A stretch of DNA of 64,000 nucleotides. Origin: Fasciolopsis buskii (taxonomy: Eukaryota; Platyhelminthes; Trematoda; Plagiorchiida; Fasciolidae). A model generated the notes under the pieces. It worked only from the letters and a program-made list of their open reading frames with translations. It was not told the DNA's origin and did not search any database. Positions 49,099 through 59,915 of this stretch are shown piece after piece. Numbering within the stretch: position 1 is the stretch's first letter; each line of letters starts with the position of its first letter. A program made the translations under genes and the position numbers. The stretch is from positions 222,446-286,445 of the forward strand of contig LUCM01001928.1 of assembly GCA_008360955.1 (NCBI GenBank). Direction: 5' to 3'.

Positions 49099-49382
49099 CC
49101 AATGCATCACTTTTATCCCATACTCGCTGGCAATCGGTTAACCGGTCCTGGTTGGTGCATTCGTTTCCCGAAAATTGTCATCTTGATAATCGATTCATAC
49201 CCGCTTTGGATGCGCTAGTGAGCCAAACATATGCTTGGATTTTATTCCGCTGGGATAAACAAAATCAAAATGAAGTGTACAAAAGTTGCAAACCAGCCCG
49301 AAGATCCTTAGTTCGTTTTCTTCATTTAGCTCACACCCTTTTAGATGCCGGGAGCTATACCACGGCACATACTCGCCAGTAG
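49099..49382 (+). CDS. Putative last exon of gene B
   Basis: A GTGCTGTCACCCAG acceptor opens a frame that takes two leading bases, exactly what the exon at 47740-47786 needs across a 1.3-kb intron. It stays open for 93 codons to TAG (49380-49382). It reads NASLLSHTRWQSVNRSWLVH, then a part with LDNRFIPALDALVSQTYAWI, then KPARRSLVRFLHLAHTLLDA. Helical hydrophobic spacing and several Trp are protein-like. An AATAAA lies 320 bp downstream. The three-exon chain has consistent phases, but no domain is known. The interval just before the acceptor (48930-49040) may be a decayed copy of repeat family B, which weakens the model slightly. Confidence 0.38.
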
Positions 49383-49701
49383 ATAATTTCTTTTGGTCTT
49401 TTCGGAGGTGTGGTTTCGGTTTCGTCACCGTAAAATCCCCGAGGATGAGTTGTGTATCCGAAAATTTGCATTGACCATCCGTGTTTAACAGGACACCTTT
49501 AATTCTAGCTAGCGCACAAAAACAAAATCGCTCTGATGGTTGATGATATGGACATATATTTCAAAGCCATCAGACGCACAGGCATGCATGCGCACACAAC
49601 CAGACACATACACAAACATACACGTTCATGTGATCATTAAAATAATTTGCTTTTTACCTGAATCAATCCCTATGATAAATGGGTTTTTGTGAGCTGGTAT
49701 C

Positions 49702-49707
49702 AATAAA
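49702..49707 (+). promoter_or_regulatory. AATAAA polyadenylation hexamer after gene B
   Basis: A canonical hexamer lies 320 bp after the candidate stop at 49382. This is positional support only. Confidence 0.22.
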
Positions 49708-49758
49708 GTGTGGTAAATACTGTCATATATACTGGCGCCGTTTCTCATGCGGATTCAG

Positions 49759-49855
49759 ATTCATAATACCTGAGGAATTTTCTTATTTCCGGTGCACAAA
49801 ACCTCCGTTCGACGAGGCACGTGACCATTTTGATAGCACAAAACCCTACTTCACG
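49759..49855 (+). CDS. Putative internal exon, unidentified
   Basis: A good acceptor (CATGCGGATTCAG|A) and a good donor (ACG|GTAAGC) bracket 97 nt. With one leading base the frame reads FIIPEEFSYFRCTKPPFDEA, then RDHFDSTKPYFT, ending in phase 0. The rich mixture of aromatic, charged and Pro residues looks like folded protein. It lies 370 bp after the stop of gene B and just past the hexamer, so it belongs to another gene, or the gene B model ends wrongly. No family recognised. Confidence 0.38.
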
Positions 49856-49859
49856 GTAA

Positions 49860-51940
49860 GCGAATTTTACAGACCACCAGCAAATCTGACTGACTTTGAG
49901 GCAAACAATAGCAAATGTCATTAATTGTACCTCTTGTAATTATTTATGGCGCCAAGTTAAAATACAACAAAGATTATCCGGTACATTGCATGCGAACATA
50001 TCACGTGACTGTGTGTTTTCTGTCATTCGTAGGCAACAGATGTTTTCCACTAGTTTATTTCAATATCTGCCAAGAAATATCTGATGACGCCCGAGGTTTC
50101 TCCTCTCATTCCTGTTCTGATTATCAGGAGGGGAACAAAGTTTCCAGTGACGACTATAATCGTCAGCATTGACACTGTGCGTACAAATCTTATTGACAAA
50201 CAATCTGGAATTTGCCATTTTTAGCGATGAGGCTTGTGAACATCGACCTATTCATTCATATTAGCATTTCAATAGGCCACACCAACTGATTAAGCCAGGT
50301 ATCAGAGGGGATCAGAAAAAATTCTCCTTGCCCGTGAATGGTTTCTTCATAGAATTGCTCTAGATCATGAACAACAAAAGAGAACAGCATTCGAAATGGA
50401 AGTTCTCCCTAGCTGGTCTTGAATACAGAGTACAGTTTTCTATGCACAGAGCACTCTTGTTCGTCAAACCTTTCTCTTTGTGCGCATTTGAAACTATTGG
50501 TCATATGATGAAATTGCCAAAACCAAGTTTGTTTTGCTGTCGTCTTGTTTCCATAATTTTTACATTACGTCAGACTACCTGTGTCAGTTTTCTTATTAGT
50601 TCCTGAATCCTCTACAGTAGTTGAGTTGAATTTTTCGTCATTACCGACGAGTCAAGGTACTATGGATAACGTCACCAGAAAAATGAGGTCGGGTCAGAAA
50701 TGTCACAATGGTGAATGGTGATTGTGTTGGTTGGTGAGGGGTACAGAGGTGTGATCACTCACTGTTGACTCACCAGGGGCCTATGAGAACAAGCGAATGC
50801 TTGAAATTGAAAGGATAACAACGCTTTGAATGAGTTTCCAATCAAAAGGACTAGGAATATCTATGAAAGTCTACTGCAGGGAAATAAAACTTGCCCTTTG
50901 GTTAGATGTAATTAAGTGATAAGGTGGCTGGTCAGATTGGGCTAGATTCTGCTATACTGAAACAAATGTTTACGAGATCTGATAATGACGTCGAAATTCC
51001 CACAATGAATCTCGAGAATACGATAGTTAAGATTAGATTTAGTGGACGTGAATGAACTGAGATTCCGCAACACTACTCGCCAAGTAGGATAGGAGCTGAC
51101 AAACAAAACAAAGGTATCACACTAAGGATGCGCACACAGTGATTCCATCGTTTTGCTATGGCTGCGGGGTAACCAAGGCATCTTGATGGATTCATGTTCT
51201 GATTACTAGTGGGACAACAGCTAAGGGAATTTCGTACTGCGTCGGTGAAAGGCAGATGTGAACTTGTTTTCGGGATGAATACTGGACGACCGGTGAATTG
51301 TTTGCCATTTGACGATAGGCTATCTCTAACTTATTAATTTGTGTATTTCAACGTATCCCGCTGACTACGGTTTAAAATATCTAAACGCAAGCTAATCTCG
51401 TTCAAGATGTACTAAGCAAACAATTTCGTAGCTCCATTGACTGGGACCACCAATAGCGTAAAATATACTTCACCCATGCAATCACACTCCTCGATAGGTT
51501 TACCTGGTTAGTTACCACACAGTTTCATCATCTAGCTCATCAACAACGGGCCTGGAAGCTTCCAATATTAATTTGTTTAATCTTTGTTGAGAATCGGTAC
51601 CAGTCTAAAGTCTGTATCGAATCCCCGGAGGGCGAGGTGTGATGATGTTTGTGAACAGACCACCAGATTATCAACGGCAGATCTCAACAAGCTTGAATGT
51701 CATAGTTTCCCTGTTTCATTCAATTGCAAATGACACTAACGTTGCACAGACAGTGAATCGTTTATTCAGTAATTTACCATGGAATCTGATCGAATATATG
51801 ATTTTGTAGATGGAACTAAATTTTGTACGTCCAATTAATTAAGGCTGGTCAAGGACTGCGCTAAAAAACCGTGCTACTGAGGCACTTGACCGCAGATATG
51901 CACATCGATGTACCTTAGGGGTTCACGGAACATTACATAT
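49860..51940. other. Non-coding stretch, nothing recognised
   Basis: Frames at 49896-50172 and 50367-50606 overlap one another and lack motifs or paired splice sites. No dispersed or tandem repeats were seen. Confidence 0.35.
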
Positions 51941-51948
51941 AAATTGTT

Positions 51949-52320
51949 TCATTCACCCCGGCAATTACAACCGTAAAGAGGAAGCTTTTGAGACTTACCG
52001 GGATAGTGGCCATCCGGTATGCAGGGTATGCATGGGCATCTCACTACAGTAATCCTGTTTGTAATGCACCGGACCAGCTCCCGGCTTACAGATGCTGATG
52101 CGTGCAGATGGTATACGCTTGCCTTCTGAAACGGTCCCAACAATGCTTCTGTTTTATTCATGTTGGTAAGATGCCATGCCCCATGTACTTTTGGTGAATC
52201 GTCTGGCCATTTACTCCCGTTCTCCTTTGGGCGTGTTAACTGATACGCCTCACCAACTGAGGTGTTTTGCGCCTGCCTTAAACGCTTGCGTGACGCGCTA
52301 AATCGCGTTACAACAAGCAC
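51949..52320 (-). CDS. Open frame possibly from a LINE (reverse transcriptase linker)
   Basis: The 123-codon minus frame includes RLRQAQNTSVGEAYQLTRPK, then SKWPDDSPKVHGAWHLTNMN, then KTEALLGPFQKASVYHL. The last part resembles the linker before the polymerase of CR1/Jockey-type LINEs, where a strand with G-x-x-x-L-T is followed by K-A-E-A-L-x-x-x-F-x-S-V-Y. No endonuclease or polymerase motif is found on either side, and the rest of the frame is Cys- and Pro-rich without a match. It may instead be an exon or chance. Confidence 0.27.
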   Translation of the reverse strand: MLVVTRFSASRKRLRQAQNTSVGEAYQLTRPKENGSKWPDDSPKVHGAWHLTNMNKTEALLGPFQKASVYHLHASASVSRELVRCITNRITVVRCPCIPCIPDGHYPGKSQKLPLYGCNCRGE

Positions 52321-52542
52321 ACTATGTCACTGGCCCCTTTGCATCAAGGCTGACCCTTTGCTTTTGGAGTACATTGGACGTCTGCATTCATGCATGAACA
52401 AGATCGAGGCCTCGTGCCTCGTTCAAAAGGTACCCCTATTCATAATAATCTGACTTCAGATGGTGTAGTAAGATTGCCATATGACAAGGTAGCAACTGAA
52501 TCATGATGATTGACAGTGATGGACAAATAGATAAGTGAGTAG

Positions 52543-52722
52543 GTTTGTCAAATTCGACAGAATCCACAGAATCAAACACAAACTTATGGTTTTAACAACG
52601 TGGACAAGGGGAGAGGAGGAAATTCTGGCTCCCAGGGCATTACCATCCGCGCGCCGTCAAATTTGCTGGCCCCACCAACAAATTCAAACGTTTACTGTGG
52701 TGTATGCTGCTGGTTTGCGTAC
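52543..52722 (+). CDS. Putative Gln/Asn/Gly/Pro-rich exon, unidentified
   Basis: A 60-codon frame without internal start reads VCQIRQNPQNQTQTYGFNNV, then DKGRGGNSGSQGITIRAPSN, then LLAPPTNSNVYCGVCC. It is bounded by a TAG that could act as acceptor and a TGA, with a possible GTGTAT donor near 52700. The composition is that of a disordered, low-complexity region of a nuclear or RNA-binding protein and is not explained by a simple DNA repeat. The splice signals are weak, so the limits are uncertain. Confidence 0.25.
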
Positions 52723-52899
52723 TGAGCTCAGAACTATCAGAGGTGGCTCCCCATGACCTAAGTCCTAACGGCACACCGCTCGACACACGGATCAGTTAGC
52801 ATTAGTTTCAGGCGCTTATAAATTGCTCTGTGAAAGAAAAACTTCAGTGGTGAAGTTCATATACTTAAGTTGGCCGAAACGGATTGACGTGTTATCTTT

Positions 52900-53095
52900 T
52901 ATCTTATACTTCCTTTTTTAATGAGATAACAATGTACGTCACTTTTCAGGAACGGGGCGGCGGCCAAAAGATGGCTGCCAAGTGGGGAAGTTGACCGTCG
53001 GTGAGATGACTCGAACCGGCGACCTTCGCATTCAAACGCCACGACATTATCCGCTTGGAAACCGCCACCCGGTGCTCGGACGGGAATGTAGCCAG
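52900..53095 (-). repeat. tRNA-derived SINE-like repeat, family B, copy 2
   Basis: On the minus strand the copy reads TGGCGGTTTCCAAGCGGATA (tRNA-like head), then a perfect B-box context GCCGGTTCGAGTC, then the shared block TTGGCCGCCGCCCCGTTCCT and an AT-rich tail CATTGTTATCTCATT. The shared block and tail match copy 1 at 14835-15010. The head and boxes identify the family as tRNA-derived. Confidence 0.6.
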
Positions 53096-53258
53096 TTGGG
53101 GTGCTCCAACAGTTCATTCGCGGCAAATGCGCCGGCCTACGTCCGACTAAGGCTCATTTCGTACCAGGGAATTTTGTATATTCTGATTTTATGCTGTATT
53201 GTGAGCCTTAGATGATGCCCGTTTTTATCATGATTGTTGTAGGTCACCTATGGATGTT

Positions 53259-53280
53259 CACTCACTCACTCACTCACTCA

Positions 53281-53317
<37 letters not shown>
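53259..53317 (+). repeat. Compound (CACT)n(CA)n microsatellite
   Basis: Six CACT units pass directly into a pure CA run of about 33 bp. It is the longest clean microsatellite in the window. Confidence 0.95.
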
Positions 53318-53319
<2 letters not shown>

Positions 53320-53754
53320 AGGGTATTAGGTGGGGTTTGGATTTTTGATAGTTTTTCCACTACCGCATTGGCGTAATGCACGCTATCAAAAGCCTAACGG
53401 GATGTAAATAGAAAATAACAGCGGCAAAATATCCGCCCAGCATAAATGAATGCCTATGTCGCTAATATGCTGCATTTTCTCTAACTCGCCACGTACTTTA
53501 GAGAATTTATACCCCAGAACGAGTTCTCACAACAGCCGGAAGAAATTTTCACTTAACCTTAAGCTGATAAGTCAGATAAAGTTGCAATGCCCTGAGCAGT
53601 CTTGGAAATGCGGCCGTGAGCATCATCATCTTTCCTAGTGCTTAACACAACCTCAGATGTAGTCATTCTGCCTATTAATTTGCGATTTGTTCTGGCAAAA
53701 ACGACTCAGTGATATAGGATTGACTCAATTGTGAAAAGCCTTCGTTCTCAGAGG

Positions 53755-53838
53755 GGTTCCAGCCTGCACATAGGCGTAAACCACGCACTTGCACCGCATA
53801 TGCTCTATCCGCTGAGCTACGAAGCCACACCGATCGGC
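53755..53838 (-). repeat. tRNA-derived SINE, family A, copy 2
   Basis: The minus strand reads GTGTGGCTTCGTAGCTCAGC, with a perfect A-box (TAGCTCAGCGG) followed by GATAGAGCATATG, then a diverged B-box (GGCTGGAACCC). The D-arm of a tRNA is still visible but the rest does not fold as a tRNA, so it is a SINE, not a gene. Confidence 0.58.
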
Positions 53839-54333
53839 GTTCGGGAGTTTCAATTAATTATCGGTGGCTAAGGGATAATGATAGTAACTAATACTAATAT
53901 TTTAAATCTTTTATAATTTTTTTAATTGGTATACCGTCATTGGAACATGTTTTTGGAAAACAGCTGCAGCTATTGGAGGGTTTCCAAAGCCTGAATTAAT
54001 CGACGATATGAGGAGACTAAATCGAGGCGTTCTGGTCCAAAAATCATTAAGTTAACAGTCTGAACCTTGCAGATACATCAAATAACAGCAGTGTAATCAA
54101 TCAAAGTATAATTTTACCAACCTTCACAGTTCTCTACCTGGATGAAATTCAGTGTAGATGATAAGGCGTTGCCGTCGAAAAAGATAACCAACTTCAGCTG
54201 GTGATAGCGGAAACTATTTTGAGATTGACATTCGGGAGTCAAAGTGAGATAATCCGTAGCTGGGATAAATTCTTCAAGTTTGGATTACTAACTCTCGTTT
54301 GAAAAGTTAAGAACTGATCCAGATGTAAAGCGT

Positions 54334-54418
54334 CTTCGATATAAGTCGGATTGGCACCCACACATGGACGAAACCGACTCATACGCTCTATCACTAGAGC
54401 CACGAGGTCACGCCGGGT
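54334..54418 (-). repeat. tRNA-derived SINE, family A, copy 3
   Basis: The minus strand reads CGGCGTGACCTCGTGGCTCT, then AGTGATAGAGCGTATGAGTC, then GTGGGTGCCAATCCGACTTA with a near B-box. Head, spacing and box agree with the copies at 35464 and 53755. It lies 500 bp from copy 2 in the same orientation. Confidence 0.55.
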
Positions 54419-55842
54419 AAGAAATCTGAAAACAGCTATGTCCATGAATTGTAACCAGTGCACGCTGGCTAATTCACCGGAGGATTCTACCTTGGCGGTA
54501 ACATTACCGAAACCTCTGTGTATTTGTGTCGACTTTGTAGGTAATCAGCAACTCTCGAGTAAAATGTCCCAAAGCTCCCCGGCATGGCCTCCGAGGCTTG
54601 GTTGATAGAACACACGCGGAACAAATAAGTGGTCCATATCAGTGCTTTGGTTCGAATCTAACCAAGTCAAAAAATTTTTCACTGTTGAACTAGTTGCATT
54701 TTGTCTTTAGATCTTGCCTCATGTTGCCCTTTGGGCAGTAAAAGTTCCGCGGTTCCAAGTCGTCTGCATTCACAGTTCTGACGCTGCTCGTAGCTGGCCG
54801 CTTCAAAACTCCTGTTACATGTCGAATACATCTGATCCATAACAAATGGAATACGTTAACTTCTCTCTTAAATTCACAGTCAATTAGCAAAGTATTTTTT
54901 AAACAAAAATTTCCAGGTACAAACTGGAATATCTAAGGCAAATACACAAGAACAGAGACAATTGTTTGATGCGGAAAATGACGAATTACACCGTTGTAAT
55001 AGGCGGCCTACGCATGCTTCCAACTATTTGTAGTTTTTTTGAAATCGATAACTTTGAAGTAGCCAAAATTCCAGGCGCTTGTTGAAATTTGTTGAGCAAA
55101 AATGACAGAAATAGACGAAAGTGGGAAGCGATATTGTTTTGAGTTCTCTTTCAGTTCGTGAGTTTTGCAAGACACTTTTTACTGAGTTGAGCATTCGGAA
55201 AGTTATGAAGAAAATGAGTAAACCCGTTTTTCTTCTCAAAATTTTGAAATTCACTTCGCTGGTACCTGTAAAACGGAAGAGAGGACAAAATTTATCTTCC
55301 GCTCAGAACTCCACGCACACAGTAGTCTGACTGTTCATCAGGAAAGGGATATTCGATCCTAGAAGTCAAAAGCTTGATGAACGTCATGAAACTAAGCATT
55401 ATGTAAAGGCTGGAAACCTCTCAATCCGTCCTCAATATGAATCCTAATGCTATGACGTTTACGATTCGTCTGCTAATTCCATTGCCTACTGACGACTGCC
55501 AGTTCATGGTGAATACTGTTCATACAAGTAGCTCAGTGGCACATATATAAAGACATCCATTTCGTTTATCCACGTAAGCAATCATTTTGGATGTAGACGG
55601 TGTCTTCTTTGGTTTAGATTCATTAACAAGTATCAAACACTACTGTTCAACATCACAAATCACACAACACACATGAATGTTCTAATTCCATTTCGAAAAC
55701 AAAATTAAAATTGTTCCGGAGGGAGATTTGCAAATTTATCGATACCTAACGTCGTCACGCGTATGGAGGAGATTAATTCTGTCTCTCTCTCTCTCACCGT
55801 CTCTTTCTCTGTTCTGACAGTTAGGGACCAAAAGTTATTTAA

Positions 55843-56921
55843 CACAATATCTTTTCTTATCGTGCGTTACATATTATACTCACTTTAAATCCTCGCCGAT
55901 CAAGCTGTCCTCGTGAAACCCAAGTGGTTCAGTATACCGCCCTATTTGACAAATCAAGTCCCCGATCGATACCCTTTTGGAATGCATTGAATGCGAGCGT
56001 ATATCTGCGAAAGTATGATCATTGCCATGTGGTTATTCCATTCCGTTTGATTCGCAACCGTGGAATGCAGCTCGTCACAAAACCCACTCCCTTAATTGTT
56101 CTTTTTACGAGGCAACTGTTCTGCATTGACCTTAGCGGAGTTATGAATCCAAAAATCCCAAGCACAAATATGTCGCCGCCAAATGACTTGTCAAACTGCG
56201 TTCAGTCAAAGGTGGTGCAATCTGGAGTGATGATAGAAGCTAGATATCGAAACGTCTATTGTCGGCGGTTGAATGGGACAATGATCAAAGACCTTATCAC
56301 AAAAAATGTCAGCATTCGGGGCTGCAGCAAAAGCTTGAACATTTTTCAATCTAACCGTCAGATCGTTCTTTCAGTACACTATAGTACCGCAATGTTCGAT
56401 TGAAATTTCATGAACTATTTACACCCGGTTTATTCCTCAGAATTAGACTGCACTAAATTTTTCAAACTGAAAGTTGGACTTTGGCTTTCCCAGAATATTA
56501 CATGGTCTAGTCAAATTATCGATAAATTCCATAAATTCAAGAATATAACCGTCTGTTCATTCCGTCTGAAATTTCAACCAACTCACTCTAATTCTATCTC
56601 ACTGATTTTGTCCATTTCTGATTTCCTTCGCCGATCTTATTTTAGAAGACTTCAGGATCGTAAGTAGATCCGTCAGGCACAGAAATGGACAGTGCCATAC
56701 CTTTTGAACTTGCTGAGTCGCTTACACTTCCACAGAGCACTAAAATTTACCCAAATCTACATGTCATTTCACCTTTTGGATTCAGATTCCTGAAAATGCA
56801 AAGTACCAGCATGCACCAACAGGCAAAACAGACTATATTTTGTGGTATCCTGCACGAATTCCTATCAACAAGCTTCACCTACTTTATATTAGTATATCTC
56901 GTTATAAATCTAACCAAGTAA
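55843..56921 (+). CDS. Cluster of three open frames, possible secreted/membrane protein
   Basis: The first frame (55843-56403) is the longest in the window and includes ALFDKSSPRSIPFWNALNAS and CHVVIPFRLIRNRGMQLV. After one TGA the same frame continues (56404-56667) with LSQNITWSSQ and FKNITVCSFRLKFQ. A third frame (56685-56921) ends with the hydrophobic FLSTSFTYFILVYLVINL. N-x-S/T sequons are dense (NAS, NMS, NVS, NGT, NIT twice), and Cys residues are present, so a type I membrane or secreted glycoprotein is conceivable. An acceptor TTTATTCCTCAG at about 56439 and a donor GATC|GTAAGT at 56661 would make 56440-56660 an exon. No family was recognised, and a decayed gene or chance remains possible. 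Confidence 0.35.
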
Positions 56922-56934
56922 CAGGCATATGCCC

Positions 56935-57607
56935 GTCCCTCGCCCGGACGTCGGCGTCATCCTGATACCCGGTTATCGATCATAGGTGGAGTGTAAGCAG
57001 CAGCAGTGAAATCGATACTGCTCTATAGCTCCGAAACGCTGTCGCTGCGAGCAGATTTCCGAAGATGTTTGGTAATTTAACACCGTTGTCTTCGTTGTAC
57101 TGATGGAATATGGTGCGGGAAGTTTGCGAGTAACTCAAAAGTTAGACGTAAGTTACGGAGGCCTGAAGTTCGGTCTTTGGAACAGGCAATGAATCAGAAT
57201 AGGTTGAATTGGTTGGGATATGTTTTGGGCAGGCCCACAGAACCATTGCCACCGTGTACGTCGTTCATCGAGCCAGATAATGGTTGGAGGATGAAAATAA
57301 AGTATAAAAGCTTTAACGGGTGGAGTGGCTCTTGTTGATATAGTTAGACTGCCGGTTTTGAGTCCAAGAGACCCTCTGAAGAGGTGGTTGGAGACAATCT
57401 TGGATATGGCACAGAGCCACAGCCAGCGGTGTCCTTGCATTCGAAACGTTCCTTGCTTTGTTTAGTTCTTCAACTTACTGTTTTGTAGGGGATCTTTCAC
57501 CATTCACAATTCTTTTTTCTGTTTGATCACATGTTATTGAGGCAGGAATCAAAACTGGCGAACATTAGTATAAGGTTAATGATTATCCAAACTGAACTGA
57601 ACTGAAC
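56935..57607 (+). mobile_element. RTE-clade LINE, 3' end with (ACTGA)n tail
   Basis: The plus strand encodes, with stops and one frame change, the C-terminal end of an RTE-type reverse transcriptase protein. It reads DTRLSIIGGV, AAAVKSILLYSSETLSLR (family: L-Y-G-S-E-T-W), HRCLRC, SLEQAMNQNRLNWLGYVLGR (family: R-L-R-W-L-G-H-V-L-R), DNGWRMK, then in the next frame ALTGGVALVDIVRLPVLSPR followed by DPLKRWLETILDMAQS. About 120 bp of 3' UTR follow, ending in a short ACTGA tandem tail (57590-57607), typical of RTE elements that end in microsatellites rather than poly(A). It is 5'-truncated and inactive. Confidence 0.78.
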
Positions 57608-57876
57608 GGGGTAGAACCAAAGTTATTTCTTGATTTGACTTGTTTGAAATGTATGTGAAGCTCATTCATCAACTGTGCTGTTTTTCTGATGATATCTGTG
57701 GCTGATTAGCAGTCAAACTGAGTGGAGAAATCGGTACGGGTTTGTTCACAGGTTTCTTTAAGAATAAATAGGGAATTTCACTGGAAAAGACGCCAATGAA
57801 AACTTCGAAAAAGGCACTCCTTAGAGGGCAGTAGGAGGCTATGTCTTGGGATATGACAGATGTATGTAAGTGTTCA

Positions 57877-57897
57877 TGTGTGTGTGTGTGTGTGTGT
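57877..57897 (+). repeat. (GT)n microsatellite
   Basis: A nearly pure GT run of about 20 bp. Confidence 0.9.
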
Positions 57898-57899
57898 CC

Positions 57900-59915
57900 A
57901 GATCTGCGTGCCTCCCACCAAAACGTGTCAGTACGTTCCAGAAGAATAAATCCAACCATATGATCTGTTTGATTGTCTGCTGCCAAACGCAGCAGTCAAG
58001 GCTGCATGTATTTTGTTACCTAATGGAAAACTTGTCTAAAAGAAGCCTATGAAACTAAAGCAGGCTGCCGTAATTACCTGAGGTGTAGCATCCATTCTCA
58101 AATGTAAGTCCTGCGATTTTATCCTGCCCGTGCTAACACAAATTCTTGCATGGAAGAACAGCCCAATTTGGCGGTCCTGTATGCGCGGCCAACTGCTTTT
58201 TCCGTCGATTAATTTCCAACTTTTAGTAATTGCCATGCCCATTATGCGTACGCGGGAACATTTTTCGGTTGGAATGAAAGTGAGGCTTGATTTGTCTAGG
58301 ATAAATAAATATCACCCTTATTTATGATTTCACACTTGTAAACCGTCGGTGTGATAGGCTGAGTTGTTTTGCGACCCCTATTGGTCTTTATTTTCCTTTC
58401 TGCAAACCTGTACTTCATCCACTCTATAAACTATTTCATGGACTGATCTGAAAAGTTCGAATATATACTTTTCCAGCTGGACACATTAGGAAAGTGGCAG
58501 GTTTTAACAAATTTTGTATCGATCCAAACGAGTAAGTTGTTGATCCCGATGGAAGTTATACCAAGGAGTGGATGCATCAATGCAACAGTTGGGAAAGCCA
58601 GCCCAAGCATGTCTGCTAAGTACACATTTTGATACATTCCACTGATGGGAATTGACTAAGTGGTATGGAAAATTCAGATGAGAATGCTCATATTAAGGAT
58701 GTTCATATTAGTTGAGGTTGGGCGAAAGGAAGCGTAAGTCTGTCCAAATCTCATTGCGGTGATCTGGTCACTTACTTGCTAGAACACACGCAGCAGGCTA
58801 TCATCACCAAATTCTGCGGGTGGGTTCAAATATCATGAGGATGGACAGTTTCTTAATTTTAATCAAATTCTTTGTTAATCGGCTGGAAATGCACCGATAG
58901 AAGGCGCCTACCAACTAGACTTTGATGACTGGCAAGACGGTTTCTCTGGCCGATAAATCAGAAATTTTTGTCTAATAATGGCGATAAAACGGATTCGAGT
59001 ATTTCTTTGAGTTTGTAGTGCGTATTGTCCATCCGTTTGCGTGTTTGAACTTCATGCCCGTAGTTTCGCAATACCTCACAACCGGCGGTAGCTTATCCTG
59101 TTAAGTATGGCGATTGGCGCACTCGAAACAAATGAATTTCGATGGTCTTTGATCAAACTACTGTACCATGTGCACTGGTCCCTGAAATCGTTAAAACTGG
59201 GTACCAAAGCACTGTCCGCTAAAGGTGCAGTTTGGAGACATTTAACGGAAACGAAGAACGATTGTCGTTCTGCTACCATACCCGCAAAATATCTATGTCA
59301 TTCGTTTGCATCATTATCAGACAAAATGCATGGTGAGTGTCTGTAACACTAACACACATTTCCTGTTCACATCGAACCGGACAATTTAGGCTTACTTCAG
59401 TCAGATAGCAATAAATAAATGTATTACGTACTCCATCCGTGTCTGTCTCCAAAATAAAGTTTCACTGTAGAGGTTCTCTCAAAATCGTTAACAATTGCTG
59501 TCTATCTTCGCATGATTCGAAAATGAGATTTGACAATGGAGACAGGCAAATTAGGCGTTTGTCAGGAAAATGAAAGAGTTCCTGTTGGCCACAGAAGAAG
59601 ATTCATGCGTTTCGGTTGGTTTTATCTTAAACATTTCGTCAGTGGTGAGAATTACCCACCCACCCCCTCCCGCAGATATCCATGTGTTCCCGGGGGCAAG
59701 TGCAATCTCGAAAAAGGACAGTCTGATAATTTGTCAAACAAGAAAATTGTTCATTGATAAGAAACCATTAATTTCGATCTCCACTGATAACGCCTTTGGG
59801 GGTCACAAAAGTAAAAATGAAAAGTTAAAATGAGCGGTCTTTCTACTACTACTAATACTACTACTAGCAAAAGTAGAAATAATCTCTCGGTGCTAGTTGC
59901 TGTGATGATTTACAG
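57900..59915. other. Non-coding stretch, nothing firmly supported
   Basis: Overlapping short frames at 59107-59346 (both strands) and 59530-59833 have no recognised domain. An (ACT)n-like run lies at 59843-59866. Confidence 0.35.

Noticed and set aside
53755..53838. tRNA gene on the minus strand
   Set aside because: Only the D-arm and A-box are intact; the anticodon and acceptor stems do not pair, and related copies show it is a SINE family.
55528..55560. Perfect A-box match (TAGCTCAGTGG) suggesting a tRNA
   Set aside because: No B-box at a suitable distance and no cloverleaf; one box alone is expected by chance.
59107..59346. Paired open frames on both strands
   Set aside because: Both are open over the same interval without domain or splice support; at most one could be real and neither can be chosen.
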